Program-made: the position numbers and the translations under genes
In this document: in pieces, positions 1 to 7,083 of the stretch
Layout: each line of letters starts with the position of its first letter
Position numbering within the stretch: position 1 is the first letter of the stretch
Source: DASWVC01 sp036401335
GTDB taxonomy: Bacteria > Verrucomicrobiota > Verrucomicrobiia > Chthoniobacterales > JAFAMB01
Reading direction: 5' to 3'
Length of the DNA: 9,179 nucleotides
Assembly (NCBI GenBank): GCA_036401335.1
Contig: DASWVC010000027.1
Coordinates: forward strand, 1-9,179
The notes under the pieces: generated by a model
What the model was told of the DNA's origin: nothing
The model's database searches: none
What the model saw: only the letters and a program-made list of their open reading frames with translations

Positions 1-21
1 GCCCCATCAGTAACCTCCCCC

Positions 22-43
22 GGCGGCGAAGGGACTCGCCGCC
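22..43. repeat. 8-bp perfect inverted repeat (hairpin) downstream of the exonuclease gene
   Basis: GGCGGCGA (22-29) and TCGCCGCC (36-43) are exact reverse complements separated by a 6-base loop, forming a very GC-rich hairpin. It lies 33 bases beyond the stop codon of the leftmost gene, so it could slow or end transcription of the minus-strand operon or protect its 3' end. Read on the minus strand it is followed by a G-rich stretch rather than a T-run, so it is not a classical intrinsic terminator. It could equally be one copy of a dispersed palindromic (REP-like) element; only a whole-genome comparison could tell. The rest of 1-76 shows no gene. Confidence 0.5.
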
Positions 44-76
44 CTACCAGCACCCCCCTGGCGCACCGGCACGCCG

Positions 77-988
77 CTAAAACAGCTCCTGTTGCTGCGT
101 CTGGATGGATTGCCCTGCTTCAAGGGTGACTTCGTTCAGCAATGACCGGAACTCGCACTGTTGCAAGGCGGCCAGGTACGCCGAATAATCCGGCTGGATA
201 ACCAGCGACTCGACCGGCGTCGGCAGATCGTGATCCAACTCCAGGCGCACCATCTCGCGGTTCTGCCTGATGCGAGCCCGGCCAGCCGCGAGTTTTTCGC
301 GCAACCGGACGTTCGGCACGCGCTCAAGGTTTTGCAACAGGATCTCGACCGTCCCGAACTCCCGGATCAACGCGGCCGCCGTTTTCGGACCTACCCCTTC
401 GATTCCGGGAATGTTGTCCACGCCGTCACCGGCCAGGGCGAGCACTTCGCCGATCCCGGTTGGTGGAACCCCCCACTTCTGCAGAACCTCGGTTTCACCG
501 AGCAGGACAAAACCGTCCTGAGGGCTTCGCAGGTCTCCTTTGTTTGTCGAATAGACGTGGACCCTGGGCCCGACCAGTTGGAAAAGGTCCTTGTCATTCG
601 TGGCGAGGACGCAATCGATCCCCCGGTCCGCAGCGGCAGCCACATAGCACGCCATGAGATCGTCTGCCTCGGTGTTCGCCTTGCCGATGGAGACAAGACC
701 CATTGAGGCGCAGAGCCGGCGTATAAAATCAAGTTGCGGCACCATTTTGTCCGGCATGGCTTCACGCTGCTGCTTGTAGCCGGGCTGGAGAGAAGTTCGG
801 CGTTCGGGCAGGCCTTCATCCCAGAACACCGCCGCGTAAGCGGGCTGGATGTCTTTCAGCATTTTGCGGACGGTCTTAACAAATCCGTAAATGGCGTTCG
901 TCGGTTCGCCGCGCGAATTGCTGAGGGATTGGATAGCGTGGAAGGAGCGGTACACGTAGTAATGGCCGTCGATCAACAGGAGCCTCAC
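77..988 (-). CDS. Stand-alone 5'-3' exonuclease (PolA N-terminal-like flap nuclease)
   Basis: This 303-residue protein matches the 5' nuclease domain of DNA polymerase I without the polymerase part, like the free-standing bacterial enzymes Xni and YpcP. The family removes 5' flaps and RNA primers in replication and repair. The metal-binding acidic residues line up as D7 (LLIDGHYYVYR), D57 (VFWDEG), E107/D109/D110 (TEADD), D132/D134 (ATNDKD) and D188/D191 (AGDGVDN), so both metal sites look intact. A helix-3-turn-helix DNA-binding segment follows (NIPGIEGVGPKTAAALI, about 192-208). The arch basic residues R63/R64 and the YKQQR segment are also present. The start is GTG at 986-988; no in-frame ATG fits the family N-terminus and the ribosome site is weak. 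It lies 75 bases after tsaD and is the last gene of the minus-strand run. Whether the genome also encodes a full-length PolA cannot be seen here. Confidence 0.93.
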   Translation of the reverse strand: MRLLLIDGHYYVYRSFHAIQSLSNSRGEPTNAIYGFVKTVRKMLKDIQPAYAAVFWDEGLPERRTSLQPGYKQQREAMPDKMVPQLDFIRRLCASMGLVSIGKANTEADDLMACYVAAAADRGIDCVLATNDKDLFQLVGPRVHVYSTNKGDLRSPQDGFVLLGETEVLQKWGVPPTGIGEVLALAGDGVDNIPGIEGVGPKTAAALIREFGTVEILLQNLERVPNVRLREKLAAGRARIRQNREMVRLELDHDLPTPVESLVIQPDYSAYLAALQQCEFRSLLNEVTLEAGQSIQTQQQELF

Positions 989-1063
989 CCGCCAAACATC
1001 GGCAGTCAGCGGGCGAGGGCAAGCGAAAGGGAGCCGGGCAGTCTGTGCTCCGGAGGCTGGCCC

Positions 1064-2083
1064 CTACGTCGCGGGCCCTTGGGGATCGCCGTCCAGCCTG
1101 AGGTTGGGATCCGCTTCACCGCCGAGGTCATCGACCAACCCGCCCCGGAGGCGCTGGGCGGCGACAAGGCCGATCATCGCGGCGTTGTCCGTTGTCAGGT
1201 CAGGCCGTGCCAGCTTGAGGCAAACTCCCTCGGTGGCGCATGCCTCCGTCATCCGATGCCGCAACCGAGAGTTGCCGCTTACGCCCCCGCTTACGGTGAC
1301 GACTTCACACCGGTGCAAACGGGCGGCCGCAAGGGTTTTTCGAACCAGGACGTCCACCACGGCTTCCTGAAAAGACGCTGCCAGATCGGCCTGGTAAGCG
1401 CCTTCAAGCTGTGGCAGAAGGTACCGAACGGCAGTTTTCAACCCGCTGAAACTGAACTGCAGGTTGCCCTCTCCCGGCATCGTTCGCGGCAACCGGTACC
1501 GGTGCGGATGTCCGTTCCGCGCCAACCGATCGATCACCGGCCCGCCCGGGTATGGCAGCCCCATCAGCTTGGCCACTTTGTCGAAAGCTTCACCGGCGGC
1601 ATCATCCACGGTGCGGCCCACGACGCGGTAGCACCCCACCTTTTCCAGAACGATCAACAACGTGTGACCGCCGCTTACCACCAGTCCGAGGGAGCGTACG
1701 GGGCCTGCCGGGTCGTCGAAGTAAGGCGACAACAGGTGCCCTTCGAGGTGGTTGATTCCCAGGTACGGGCGGTCCAGCCCGATCGCCAAGCCTTTCGCGG
1801 CCGCCACTCCCACCAGTAACGCGGTAAGCAGGCCAGGCCCCCGGGTCGCCGCCACCGCGTCAAGCTGAGCGGGCGTCCGGCCGGTTACCGCGAAGATCCG
1901 GGCGAGCAACGGCCGCAACTTGACCAGGTGATTGCGCGACGCTACCTCCGGAACCACCCCACCGAACCGCTGGTGCAGCTCCGCCTGGCTGGCCACTTCG
2001 CTGGCCACCAGCCTGTTTCCATCGACCATGGCCACCGCCGTTTCATCGCAGGAGGTCTCGATGGCAAGGATCAACGGCCCCAT
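1064..2083 (-). CDS. tsaD: tRNA N6-adenosine threonylcarbamoyltransferase TsaD
   Basis: TsaD transfers the threonylcarbamoyl group from threonylcarbamoyl-AMP to A37 of tRNAs that read ANN codons, making t6A; in bacteria it works in the cytoplasm with TsaB and TsaE. The 339 residues match the usual family length of about 340. Hallmarks are the N-terminal AIETSCDETA (7-16), the metal-binding histidines H112 and H116 in NHLEGH, the nucleotide-binding SGGH (137-140), AGEAFDKVAKLMGL (163-176), SFSGLKTAVR (211-220), SGGVSGN (265-271) and the third metal ligand D299 in TTDNAAM. The ATG start overlaps the TGA stop of the S41 protease gene by one base (TGATG), and no separate Shine-Dalgarno is evident, so translation is probably coupled. 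tsaB and tsaE are not in the window. Confidence 0.97.
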   Translation of the reverse strand: MGPLILAIETSCDETAVAMVDGNRLVASEVASQAELHQRFGGVVPEVASRNHLVKLRPLLARIFAVTGRTPAQLDAVAATRGPGLLTALLVGVAAAKGLAIGLDRPYLGINHLEGHLLSPYFDDPAGPVRSLGLVVSGGHTLLIVLEKVGCYRVVGRTVDDAAGEAFDKVAKLMGLPYPGGPVIDRLARNGHPHRYRLPRTMPGEGNLQFSFSGLKTAVRYLLPQLEGAYQADLAASFQEAVVDVLVRKTLAAARLHRCEVVTVSGGVSGNSRLRHRMTEACATEGVCLKLARPDLTTDNAAMIGLVAAQRLRGGLVDDLGGEADPNLRLDGDPQGPAT

Positions 2084-2085
2084 CA
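2081..2085 (-). promoter_or_regulatory. Stop/start overlap TGATG between the S41 protease gene and tsaD
   Basis: The last base of the protease TGA stop is the first base of the tsaD ATG. No purine-rich ribosome site is visible in the 25 bases upstream, so tsaD is probably translated by ribosomes terminating on the protease gene. This is an inference from the overlap alone. Confidence 0.7.
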
Positions 2086-3399
2086 GCGCGGATCTGAGGC
2101 AGGTTCTTTGGGCGTCGATGACGTGCGGCCGCTTTGGGTGTAAATCATGATTCCTTTGATGGCGTCCACGGCCCGTTCCAGCTGCGGGTCCCGCTGTTCG
2201 TTGGCAAGGCTTTGATCCTCGGGGGAAAGGATGCCTTCTCGCCGCCGCAGTAAGAGCGCTTTTTCCTGGTCCGGCGTCAATGCCGCCTTGATGTTGGGGG
2301 TAATGCCGTGCTCGTGAATAACCTGGCGGCTTGGGGTGTAGTACCGGGCGGTGGTCAACCGCAAGGCAGATCCGTCAGGCAACTGAATGACGCTCTGCAC
2401 CGAACCTTTGCCGAACGTGGTCTCCCCTACCAAAATCGCCCGATTCAAGTCTTTCAACGCGCCCGAGACAATTTCCGAGGCACTGGCGGTGCCGTTATTG
2501 ACCAACAGGGCCATCGGGAGGTTCGGCCGGGGTTTCGCGTTGCGGTCCGTCGTGTACTCACGCCGCTGAGAGCCTTCCCGGCCTTCGGTGTAAACGACCA
2601 TGGTTTTTGGCGGCACGAAAAACCCGCAGACATCAACCGCACTGTTGAGAAGACCGCCGGGATTAAACCGAAGGTCCAACACCAGGGCCTGCATGCCTTG
2701 CGTGAGTAGCGCATCCAACTTCTGGCCCAGCTCCTGCGCCGTGGGTTCGTTAAACTGAGTGATCCGAAGGTAACCAATCTTGAAGTTGCCCGTGAGGCCC
2801 GGATCCAGAATCTTAGCGTCTTTGACGCTCGCGACCTTGATGATTTCGCGCTGCAAGGTAACCTCCCTGGTTTCCTTGGTCGCCGGGTGGAAAATCGTGA
2901 GGTTAACCTTTTGGCCTGGTTCGCCCCGTAACAGGTCCAGGGCACCTTGGAGTGTCATTCGCTCCGTGGTGCTGCCGTTGATCCGCAAGATCTGGTCGTT
3001 CGGCATGATGCCCGCCCGGAACCCGGGCGTGTCTTCCATGGGCGAGATAACGGTAATCACGCCGTCTTTAGACGAAACGATAAGGCCGAGGCCGCCAAAC
3101 TCACTCTTGGTGTCGTCCTGCATGTCCCGGAAATCGGACGGCTCCATGAACTGGCTGTGGGGATCCAGGCTGTTGAGCATGCCGCGCACGGCGGAATACA
3201 TCAGATCTTTGTAAGCAACCTTGCGTTCATCAACGTAGTCCTGCCGGATCAATTGCAGGGCACGTGTGAACACCGTGAGGTTTGCGTAGCCAGAATCGTC
3301 AGTTCCCGCCCGGGCGCTTGAAGTAAAAGCTTTCCAGCCCGCCGCGAGCTCCAACGCCAGGATTACGGCGAGGGTGCCATAGAAAAACTGGCGCTTCAT
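2083..3399 (-). CDS. S41 family C-terminal processing protease (CtpA/Prc type)
   Basis: This 438-residue exported serine protease belongs to the carboxyl-terminal processing family, which trims or degrades envelope proteins by recognising their C-termini. A basic start (MKRQ) and a hydrophobic stretch at about 5-21 give a signal peptide or membrane anchor; an A-R-A at 29-31 is a possible cleavage site. A PDZ domain follows at about 95-175 (GGLGLIV near 102, DQILRINGS near 135), then the S41 core with LDLRFNPGGLL (241-251). The catalytic pair is S306 in GTASASEI and K331 in TFGKGSVQ, with Q335 also conserved; the spacing of 25 residues matches characterised CtpA. It sits 52 bases after clpX and overlaps tsaD by one base. 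A TAAGG about 11 bases before the ATG is only a weak ribosome site. The physiological substrate is unknown; ctpA or prc are possible names but orthology was not established. Confidence 0.95.
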   Translation of the reverse strand: MKRQFFYGTLAVILALELAAGWKAFTSSARAGTDDSGYANLTVFTRALQLIRQDYVDERKVAYKDLMYSAVRGMLNSLDPHSQFMEPSDFRDMQDDTKSEFGGLGLIVSSKDGVITVISPMEDTPGFRAGIMPNDQILRINGSTTERMTLQGALDLLRGEPGQKVNLTIFHPATKETREVTLQREIIKVASVKDAKILDPGLTGNFKIGYLRITQFNEPTAQELGQKLDALLTQGMQALVLDLRFNPGGLLNSAVDVCGFFVPPKTMVVYTEGREGSQRREYTTDRNAKPRPNLPMALLVNNGTASASEIVSGALKDLNRAILVGETTFGKGSVQSVIQLPDGSALRLTTARYYTPSRQVIHEHGITPNIKAALTPDQEKALLLRRREGILSPEDQSLANEQRDPQLERAVDAIKGIMIYTQSGRTSSTPKEPASDPR

Positions 3400-3451
3400 C
3401 GCGGCAAAACCTTAGCATAGGCAAGTGCCGACACGAAGGGAAACGGCAGCC

Positions 3452-4720
3452 TCACGCCGCGTCTTTGTCCTGCTTGCGCCGGATCAACGGCGCACGCTTG
3501 CCTTCCACCACCGCCCGGTTGACAACGACATCGGCGATGTCCTCACGGCTGGGCACATCGTACATGACGTCCAGCATGATCCTTTCGAACATCGACCGCA
3601 ACGCCCGTGCGCCCGTGCCTTTTGTCACCGCGACCTGCGCTAACGCGCGCAAGGCATCACGGGTCACAACCAGGTTTACTCCTTCCATGGCAAGAAGTTT
3701 GTTGTACTGCTTGACCATCGCGTTTCGTGTGTCGGTCAAGATCAGCACCAGTTCATCTTCCTTCAAGGCATCCAAGGCAGTGACGATCGGCAAACGCCCG
3801 ATGAACTCCGGGATCATGCCGAAAGAAATCAGGTCGCCCGGTTCCGTGTAACTAAGCGCTTCGTCCCCGACCAGCGATTCATGCCGGTTTTCACCAACCT
3901 GGAATCCCAGAACTTTATTGCCGAGGCGGCGCTGAATCAATTTTTCGAGGCCGACAAACGCCCCGCCGCAGATGAACAGGATCTTTTCCGTGTTCACCTG
4001 GATGTACTCCTGGTGAGGGTGTTTGCGACCGCCTTGGGGAGGCACATTGCAGGAACTGCCTTCCAGGATTTTCAGCAGCGCCTGTTGCACGCCTTCTCCC
4101 GACACGTCACGGGTGATGCTTACATTGTCGGTTTTCCGACCGATCTTGTCGATTTCGTCAATGTAAACGATCCCAATCTCCGCCCGTTTAACGTCGTAAT
4201 CGGCATTTTGCAAGAGGCGCAAAATGATGTTCTCAACGTCTTCACCGACGTAACCGGCTTCCGTCAAAGTGGTCGCATCTGCGATACAGAAAGGCACGTC
4301 GAGGATTCGTGCCAGGGTTCGGGCGAGCAGCGTCTTGCCCGACCCGGTCGGACCGATCAACAAAATGTTGCTCTTCTCAATTTCCACGTCCGCATACGGA
4401 TCGAGCGCCAGGTCCTTCGTGCCCGTGTTCTGTAGAATGCGCTTGTAATGGTTGTGGACGGCTACCGAGAGCACTTTCTTGGCATTGTCCTGCCCAACTA
4501 CAAACTGGTCCAGCTGCCGACGAATCTCGGCCGGTTTCGGCACACGCAAAGCCGTAGTCTGACGCCGCGCATCTTCGTTCAGCTCTTTATCAAGGATCCC
4601 TTTGCAGACGTTGATGCAATTGTCGCAAATGTAGACCCCGGGGCCTGCAATCAGTTTCCTGACCTCGGCATGACTCTTTCCGCAGAAAGAGCACATGGTA
4701 AGGTTTGAAGCACGGGCCAT
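3452..4720 (-). CDS. clpX: ClpX, ATP-dependent unfoldase subunit of ClpXP
   Basis: ClpX is the AAA+ hexamer that recognises, unfolds and feeds tagged proteins into ClpP. The 422 residues match the family length. The N-terminal zinc-binding domain has C10, C13, C32 and C35. The AAA+ core has Walker A GPTGSGKT (123-130), the pore loop GYVG (156-159), Walker B with D188/E189 in VYIDEID, the RKH substrate loop at 232-234, the LGF tripeptide (271-273) that docks into ClpP, and the sensor-2 arginine R372 in GARALRS. The C-terminal tail is lysine/arginine rich. The ATG at 4718-4720 is preceded by GAGGG with an 8-base spacer, which supports this start over the internal methionine M9. It lies 22 bases after clpP, the standard arrangement for stoichiometric expression. 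No residue needed for activity is missing. Confidence 0.98.
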   Translation of the reverse strand: MARASNLTMCSFCGKSHAEVRKLIAGPGVYICDNCINVCKGILDKELNEDARRQTTALRVPKPAEIRRQLDQFVVGQDNAKKVLSVAVHNHYKRILQNTGTKDLALDPYADVEIEKSNILLIGPTGSGKTLLARTLARILDVPFCIADATTLTEAGYVGEDVENIILRLLQNADYDVKRAEIGIVYIDEIDKIGRKTDNVSITRDVSGEGVQQALLKILEGSSCNVPPQGGRKHPHQEYIQVNTEKILFICGGAFVGLEKLIQRRLGNKVLGFQVGENRHESLVGDEALSYTEPGDLISFGMIPEFIGRLPIVTALDALKEDELVLILTDTRNAMVKQYNKLLAMEGVNLVVTRDALRALAQVAVTKGTGARALRSMFERIMLDVMYDVPSREDIADVVVNRAVVEGKRAPLIRRKQDKDAA

Positions 4721-4728
4721 TCAGAAAT

Positions 4729-4733
4729 CCCTC
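4729..4733 (-). promoter_or_regulatory. Shine-Dalgarno GAGGG of clpX
   Basis: GAGGG on the minus strand lies 8 bases before the clpX ATG, inside the 22-base clpP-clpX gap. It is the clearest ribosome site in the minus-strand operon and fixes the start at 4720. Confidence 0.75.
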
Positions 4734-4742
4734 AGGTGGAGG

Positions 4743-5435
4743 CTAAGCAGGAAGCGCATTGTCGACTTTGGAAGGCAATGCTTCCGGCGACACATCCTTG
4801 CGTGACCGCACCACCTCATCGACCAGCCCGTAGTTTTTGGCATCCTCAGCCGTCATCCAGTAATCCCGGTCGGAATCATGCCCGACCTCCTCCTCGGTTT
4901 TCCCGCTATGGACCGCCAGGATGCTGATCAACCGCCGTTTCATTTTGAACATCCACTCCACCGTCCGTTCAACGTCGCTGGCCGTCCCCTGCGCGCCGCC
5001 TGAGACTTGATGGATCATAATGTCGGAATTGGGCAGCGCATACCGTTTGCCCTTGGTTCCGGCAGCCAAAAGCACCGCCCCCATGCTCGCCGCGATGCCG
5101 ACGCAATACGTCGCCACATTGCAAGTCACAAATTGCATGGTGTCGTAGATCGCTAATCCGGCCGTCACCGAACCGCCGGGCGAATTGATGTAAAGGTTGA
5201 TGTCCCGTTTGGGATCTTCCATCTGCAAAAACAGCATTTGGGCCACCACCAGGTTGGCCACATGATCGTCGATGCCCGTGCCAATAAATACAATTCGATC
5301 TTTCAGCAGCCGGCTGTAAATGTCATAGCTGCGTTCGCCACGACCGGTCTGTTCGATGACCATGGGAACCAGCAGGTTATTGCAAACAGGAATAATAGAA
5401 TCAGCCATGAAAAAAGATGCCTCAGGGTCAGTCAT
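4743..5435 (-). CDS. clpP: ClpP, proteolytic subunit of the ClpXP protease
   Basis: ClpP is the cytoplasmic serine peptidase that forms the tetradecameric chamber degrading substrates delivered by ClpX. With the chosen start it has 230 residues. The catalytic triad is S117 (GIAASMGA), H142 (MIHQVSGG) and D191 (SDRDYW); the spacings of 25 and 49 residues equal those of E. coli ClpP. INSPGGSVTAGLAIYDTMQF and LPNSDIMIHQ are typical family blocks. The segment LLVPMVIEQTGRGERSYDIY aligns with the start of mature E. coli ClpP, so about 20 preceding residues would be a removable propeptide. I chose the ATG at 5435 because AAGGGG lies 6 bases upstream and because it overlaps the tig stop. An ATG at 5408 (221 residues, GAGG about 11 bases upstream) is a realistic alternative; the ATG at 5471 lacks a ribosome site and lies deeper inside tig. 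Confidence 0.96.
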   Translation of the reverse strand: MTDPEASFFMADSIIPVCNNLLVPMVIEQTGRGERSYDIYSRLLKDRIVFIGTGIDDHVANLVVAQMLFLQMEDPKRDINLYINSPGGSVTAGLAIYDTMQFVTCNVATYCVGIAASMGAVLLAAGTKGKRYALPNSDIMIHQVSGGAQGTASDVERTVEWMFKMKRRLISILAVHSGKTEEEVGHDSDRDYWMTAEDAKNYGLVDEVVRSRKDVSPEALPSKVDNALPA

Positions 5436-6756
5436 TTTCGACCCCTTCGGAGCTCGTCTCGACGGTAGCATTCGAGGTTAGGAAATCAAGAACCTTGCCT
5501 ACCAGCAGCTCCTCCCGGACCTCGGCAATCAACCCGCGGGAATCCAGTTGGGCCATTGTTTTTTCGTAGGTCGTCCGGTACTGCGCCGCGAGCGTTTCAA
5601 CCCGTGCCTTCAAGTCTTGCGGGGTGACTGTCACGCCCTCCTGGTCCGCGATCCGCAACAGGATGAAGTTGGCTTTTAACCGGTCTTTGGCACTCCGCGA
5701 CGCGATGGTCACGATCTCCTTCTGATTCTCACGCAGAACGTCTTCCGGCACACCCCGGGTCTGGTTTTGTTGCACAATTTCAGACATGACCCGCCGCGTC
5801 TCGTCTTTCACGTACGCCTGAGGCAATTCGCATTCCACGTGGTTCACAAGGTAACTGACGACCTGATCCCGTTTGCTCCCCTCCACCTTCATCCGTTTGT
5901 CGCTTTCCAACTGCACCCGCATCACTTGCCGCAGTTTAGCAAGGTCAAAGTTAGGAACGATCTGGCTCGCAAAGGCGTCATCCAGCACCGGCAAATTCAT
6001 TTGTTTGAGGCCTTTGACGGTGACTTTGAAATGCAAGGTGCGCGCCGCCAACTCCGGCGCGGCAAAATCCGGCGCCGTCACATTGTCAAACTCGCGGGTC
6101 TCGCCGACGTGGGCGCCCATGAGTTCAGCGGCAAATCCCGGCACGATGGCGTCTTCATCCAGCTTTACCCAGAAGTCTTTCCCGCCCGCCAGACGCTTCG
6201 GGGCAGCGGGCACGGTTTCCAGCAACGGTTGCCCGTCAAGGGTGGTTTCATAATCGAGCACCGCGAAATCGTTCATCTCCACCGGCCGACCCTCCACCTC
6301 CGTGAAGCTGGCCTGGCGTTCTCGCAGGGTCTCCAACGCTTCCTCAACCTCGTCCTCGGTCACGTCCGCCGGGCCGACGGCGACCCGGATTCCCTTGTAC
6401 TCGGGCAACTCAAATTCCGGTGCGGTGATCAGCGTCGCGGTAAACCGCATGGTTTGATCCGGCCCAAACTCAACGTCTTCAACCTCCGACACCGAGAGCA
6501 CCTTCAAGTTCTTCTCCCGGATGGCTTCCCGCGTTCCTTCACTGACCAGTTTCCGCGTGAGTTTATCTTCAATCTCCTTGCGGAATTTGGCTTCCACCAC
6601 CGGCGCCGGGGCTTTTCCCAGGCGAAAGCCCGGAATCCGCGCCAGTTTGCGGATGTCCTGGGCGACTTCGCTCCGTTCTTTTTTCACCCGTTCCGGCGGC
6701 AACTCAATGCGAAGCGACGCGAGGCAGTTTGGCAGGTTCTCAACTTCAACGTTCAT
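5428..6756 (-). CDS. tig: Trigger factor, ribosome-associated chaperone and prolyl isomerase
   Basis: Trigger factor docks at the ribosome exit tunnel, shields nascent chains and catalyses proline isomerisation. The 442-residue protein has the usual three parts. The ribosome-binding domain (about 1-115) holds the docking signature GFRLGK at 43-48. The FKBP-type isomerase domain spans about 150-248 and includes MNDFAVLDYE, VPGFAAELMGAHVGETREF and LHFKVTVKGL. The helical C-terminal chaperone region spans about 250-425. The ATG at 6754-6756 gives MNVEVENLP, which matches how family members begin; a GTG at 6786 would add ten residues, and neither start has a good Shine-Dalgarno. It is the first gene of the minus-strand group and overlaps clpP by 8 bases. 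Trigger factor next to clpP-clpX is a widely conserved order that links folding and degradation of new proteins. Confidence 0.97.
   Translation of the reverse strand: MNVEVENLPNCLASLRIELPPERVKKERSEVAQDIRKLARIPGFRLGKAPAPVVEAKFRKEIEDKLTRKLVSEGTREAIREKNLKVLSVSEVEDVEFGPDQTMRFTATLITAPEFELPEYKGIRVAVGPADVTEDEVEEALETLRERQASFTEVEGRPVEMNDFAVLDYETTLDGQPLLETVPAAPKRLAGGKDFWVKLDEDAIVPGFAAELMGAHVGETREFDNVTAPDFAAPELAARTLHFKVTVKGLKQMNLPVLDDAFASQIVPNFDLAKLRQVMRVQLESDKRMKVEGSKRDQVVSYLVNHVECELPQAYVKDETRRVMSEIVQQNQTRGVPEDVLRENQKEIVTIASRSAKDRLKANFILLRIADQEGVTVTPQDLKARVETLAAQYRTTYEKTMAQLDSRGLIAEVREELLVGKVLDFLTSNATVETSSEGVEND
5442..5447 (-). promoter_or_regulatory. Probable Shine-Dalgarno AAGGGG of clpP, inside the 3' end of tig
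   Basis: AAGGGG lies 6 bases before the ATG at 5435 and within the last codons of tig. It is not a perfect consensus, but it is better spaced than the GAGG serving the alternative start at 5408. With the 8-base overlap of ATG and the tig TGA (ATGACTGA, 5428-5435) it suggests coupled translation. Confidence 0.5.
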
Positions 6757-7083
6757 GGCAGTAACAGGAGTGGCACACGGTTCCACCGCTCAAGCGCGCG
6801 TCCTTGCAAGCATCGGCTGCATGCCAGGGGACTTGGACCGCGGATCGCCACCGGTCCTGTCACCCTCCTGCAACCGCCGAGCGCTTCGCCCAAGGGGCCA
6901 CCGCAACACAACCTTAAGGGCGAGAAGACTAGATCCGAACCCCAGCCGACGCAAGTGGGGCCATGGGCTGAACCAGCAAGCGAAGGGCAGGTGGCATCAA
7001 TCCCGGCCAAGCCGCACCCAGGCCTTGTGAATGTTTCGATTTCACCTGATTAGCTGCTATACAGACAAGAGGAGACGCAAGGA
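6757..7083. other. Divergent intergenic region between tig and the EIIA-like gene
   Basis: These 327 bases separate two divergent transcription units and should hold both promoters and any operators. I could not identify a convincing sigma-70 -35/-10 pair on either strand, nor a tRNA or a known structured RNA. A 6-bp perfect inverted repeat, GGACCG (6835-6840) and CGGTCC (6852-6857) with an 11-base loop, lies about 80 bases upstream of tig and may be a hairpin or operator, or chance. No protein-coding ORF here looks real: the open frames are short, cysteine-rich or extensions of antisense frames. Confidence 0.6.
7069..7074 (+). promoter_or_regulatory. Shine-Dalgarno GAGGAG of the EIIA-like gene
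   Basis: GAGGAG lies 9 bases before the GTG at 7084 and is the strongest ribosome site in the window. It decides in favour of the GTG start, since no ATG is available at this position. Confidence 0.8.

Noticed and set aside
734..1819. A 361-codon plus-strand open frame across the exonuclease and tsaD genes.
   Set aside because: It is antisense to two genes with complete family motifs, shows no recognisable domain, and is the kind of long shadow frame expected in GC-rich DNA.
6918..6935. GGTTCGGATC on the minus strand as a possible tRNA T-loop.
   Set aside because: The invariant A58 is missing, the stem pairs poorly, and no acceptor or anticodon arm can be built around it.
6753..7010. An 85-codon minus-strand frame whose TGA overlaps the tig ATG (ATGA), suggesting an upstream coupled gene.
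   Set aside because: It starts with TTG without a ribosome site, has many cysteines, matches no family I know, and its codon usage does not look like the neighbouring genes. The overlap is probably chance, though conservation in relatives would change this.
5767..7053. A 428-codon plus-strand open frame antisense to tig that runs into the intergenic region.
   Set aside because: It has no recognisable domain and is rich in His, Arg and Phe, as expected for the reverse frame of a Lys/Glu-rich gene; tig is unambiguous on the other strand.
7034..7063. TTTCGA and TATACA with an 18-base spacer as a promoter for the EIIA-like gene.
   Set aside because: The -35 is poor, and the start site would fall inside the GAGGAG ribosome site, leaving no usable leader.
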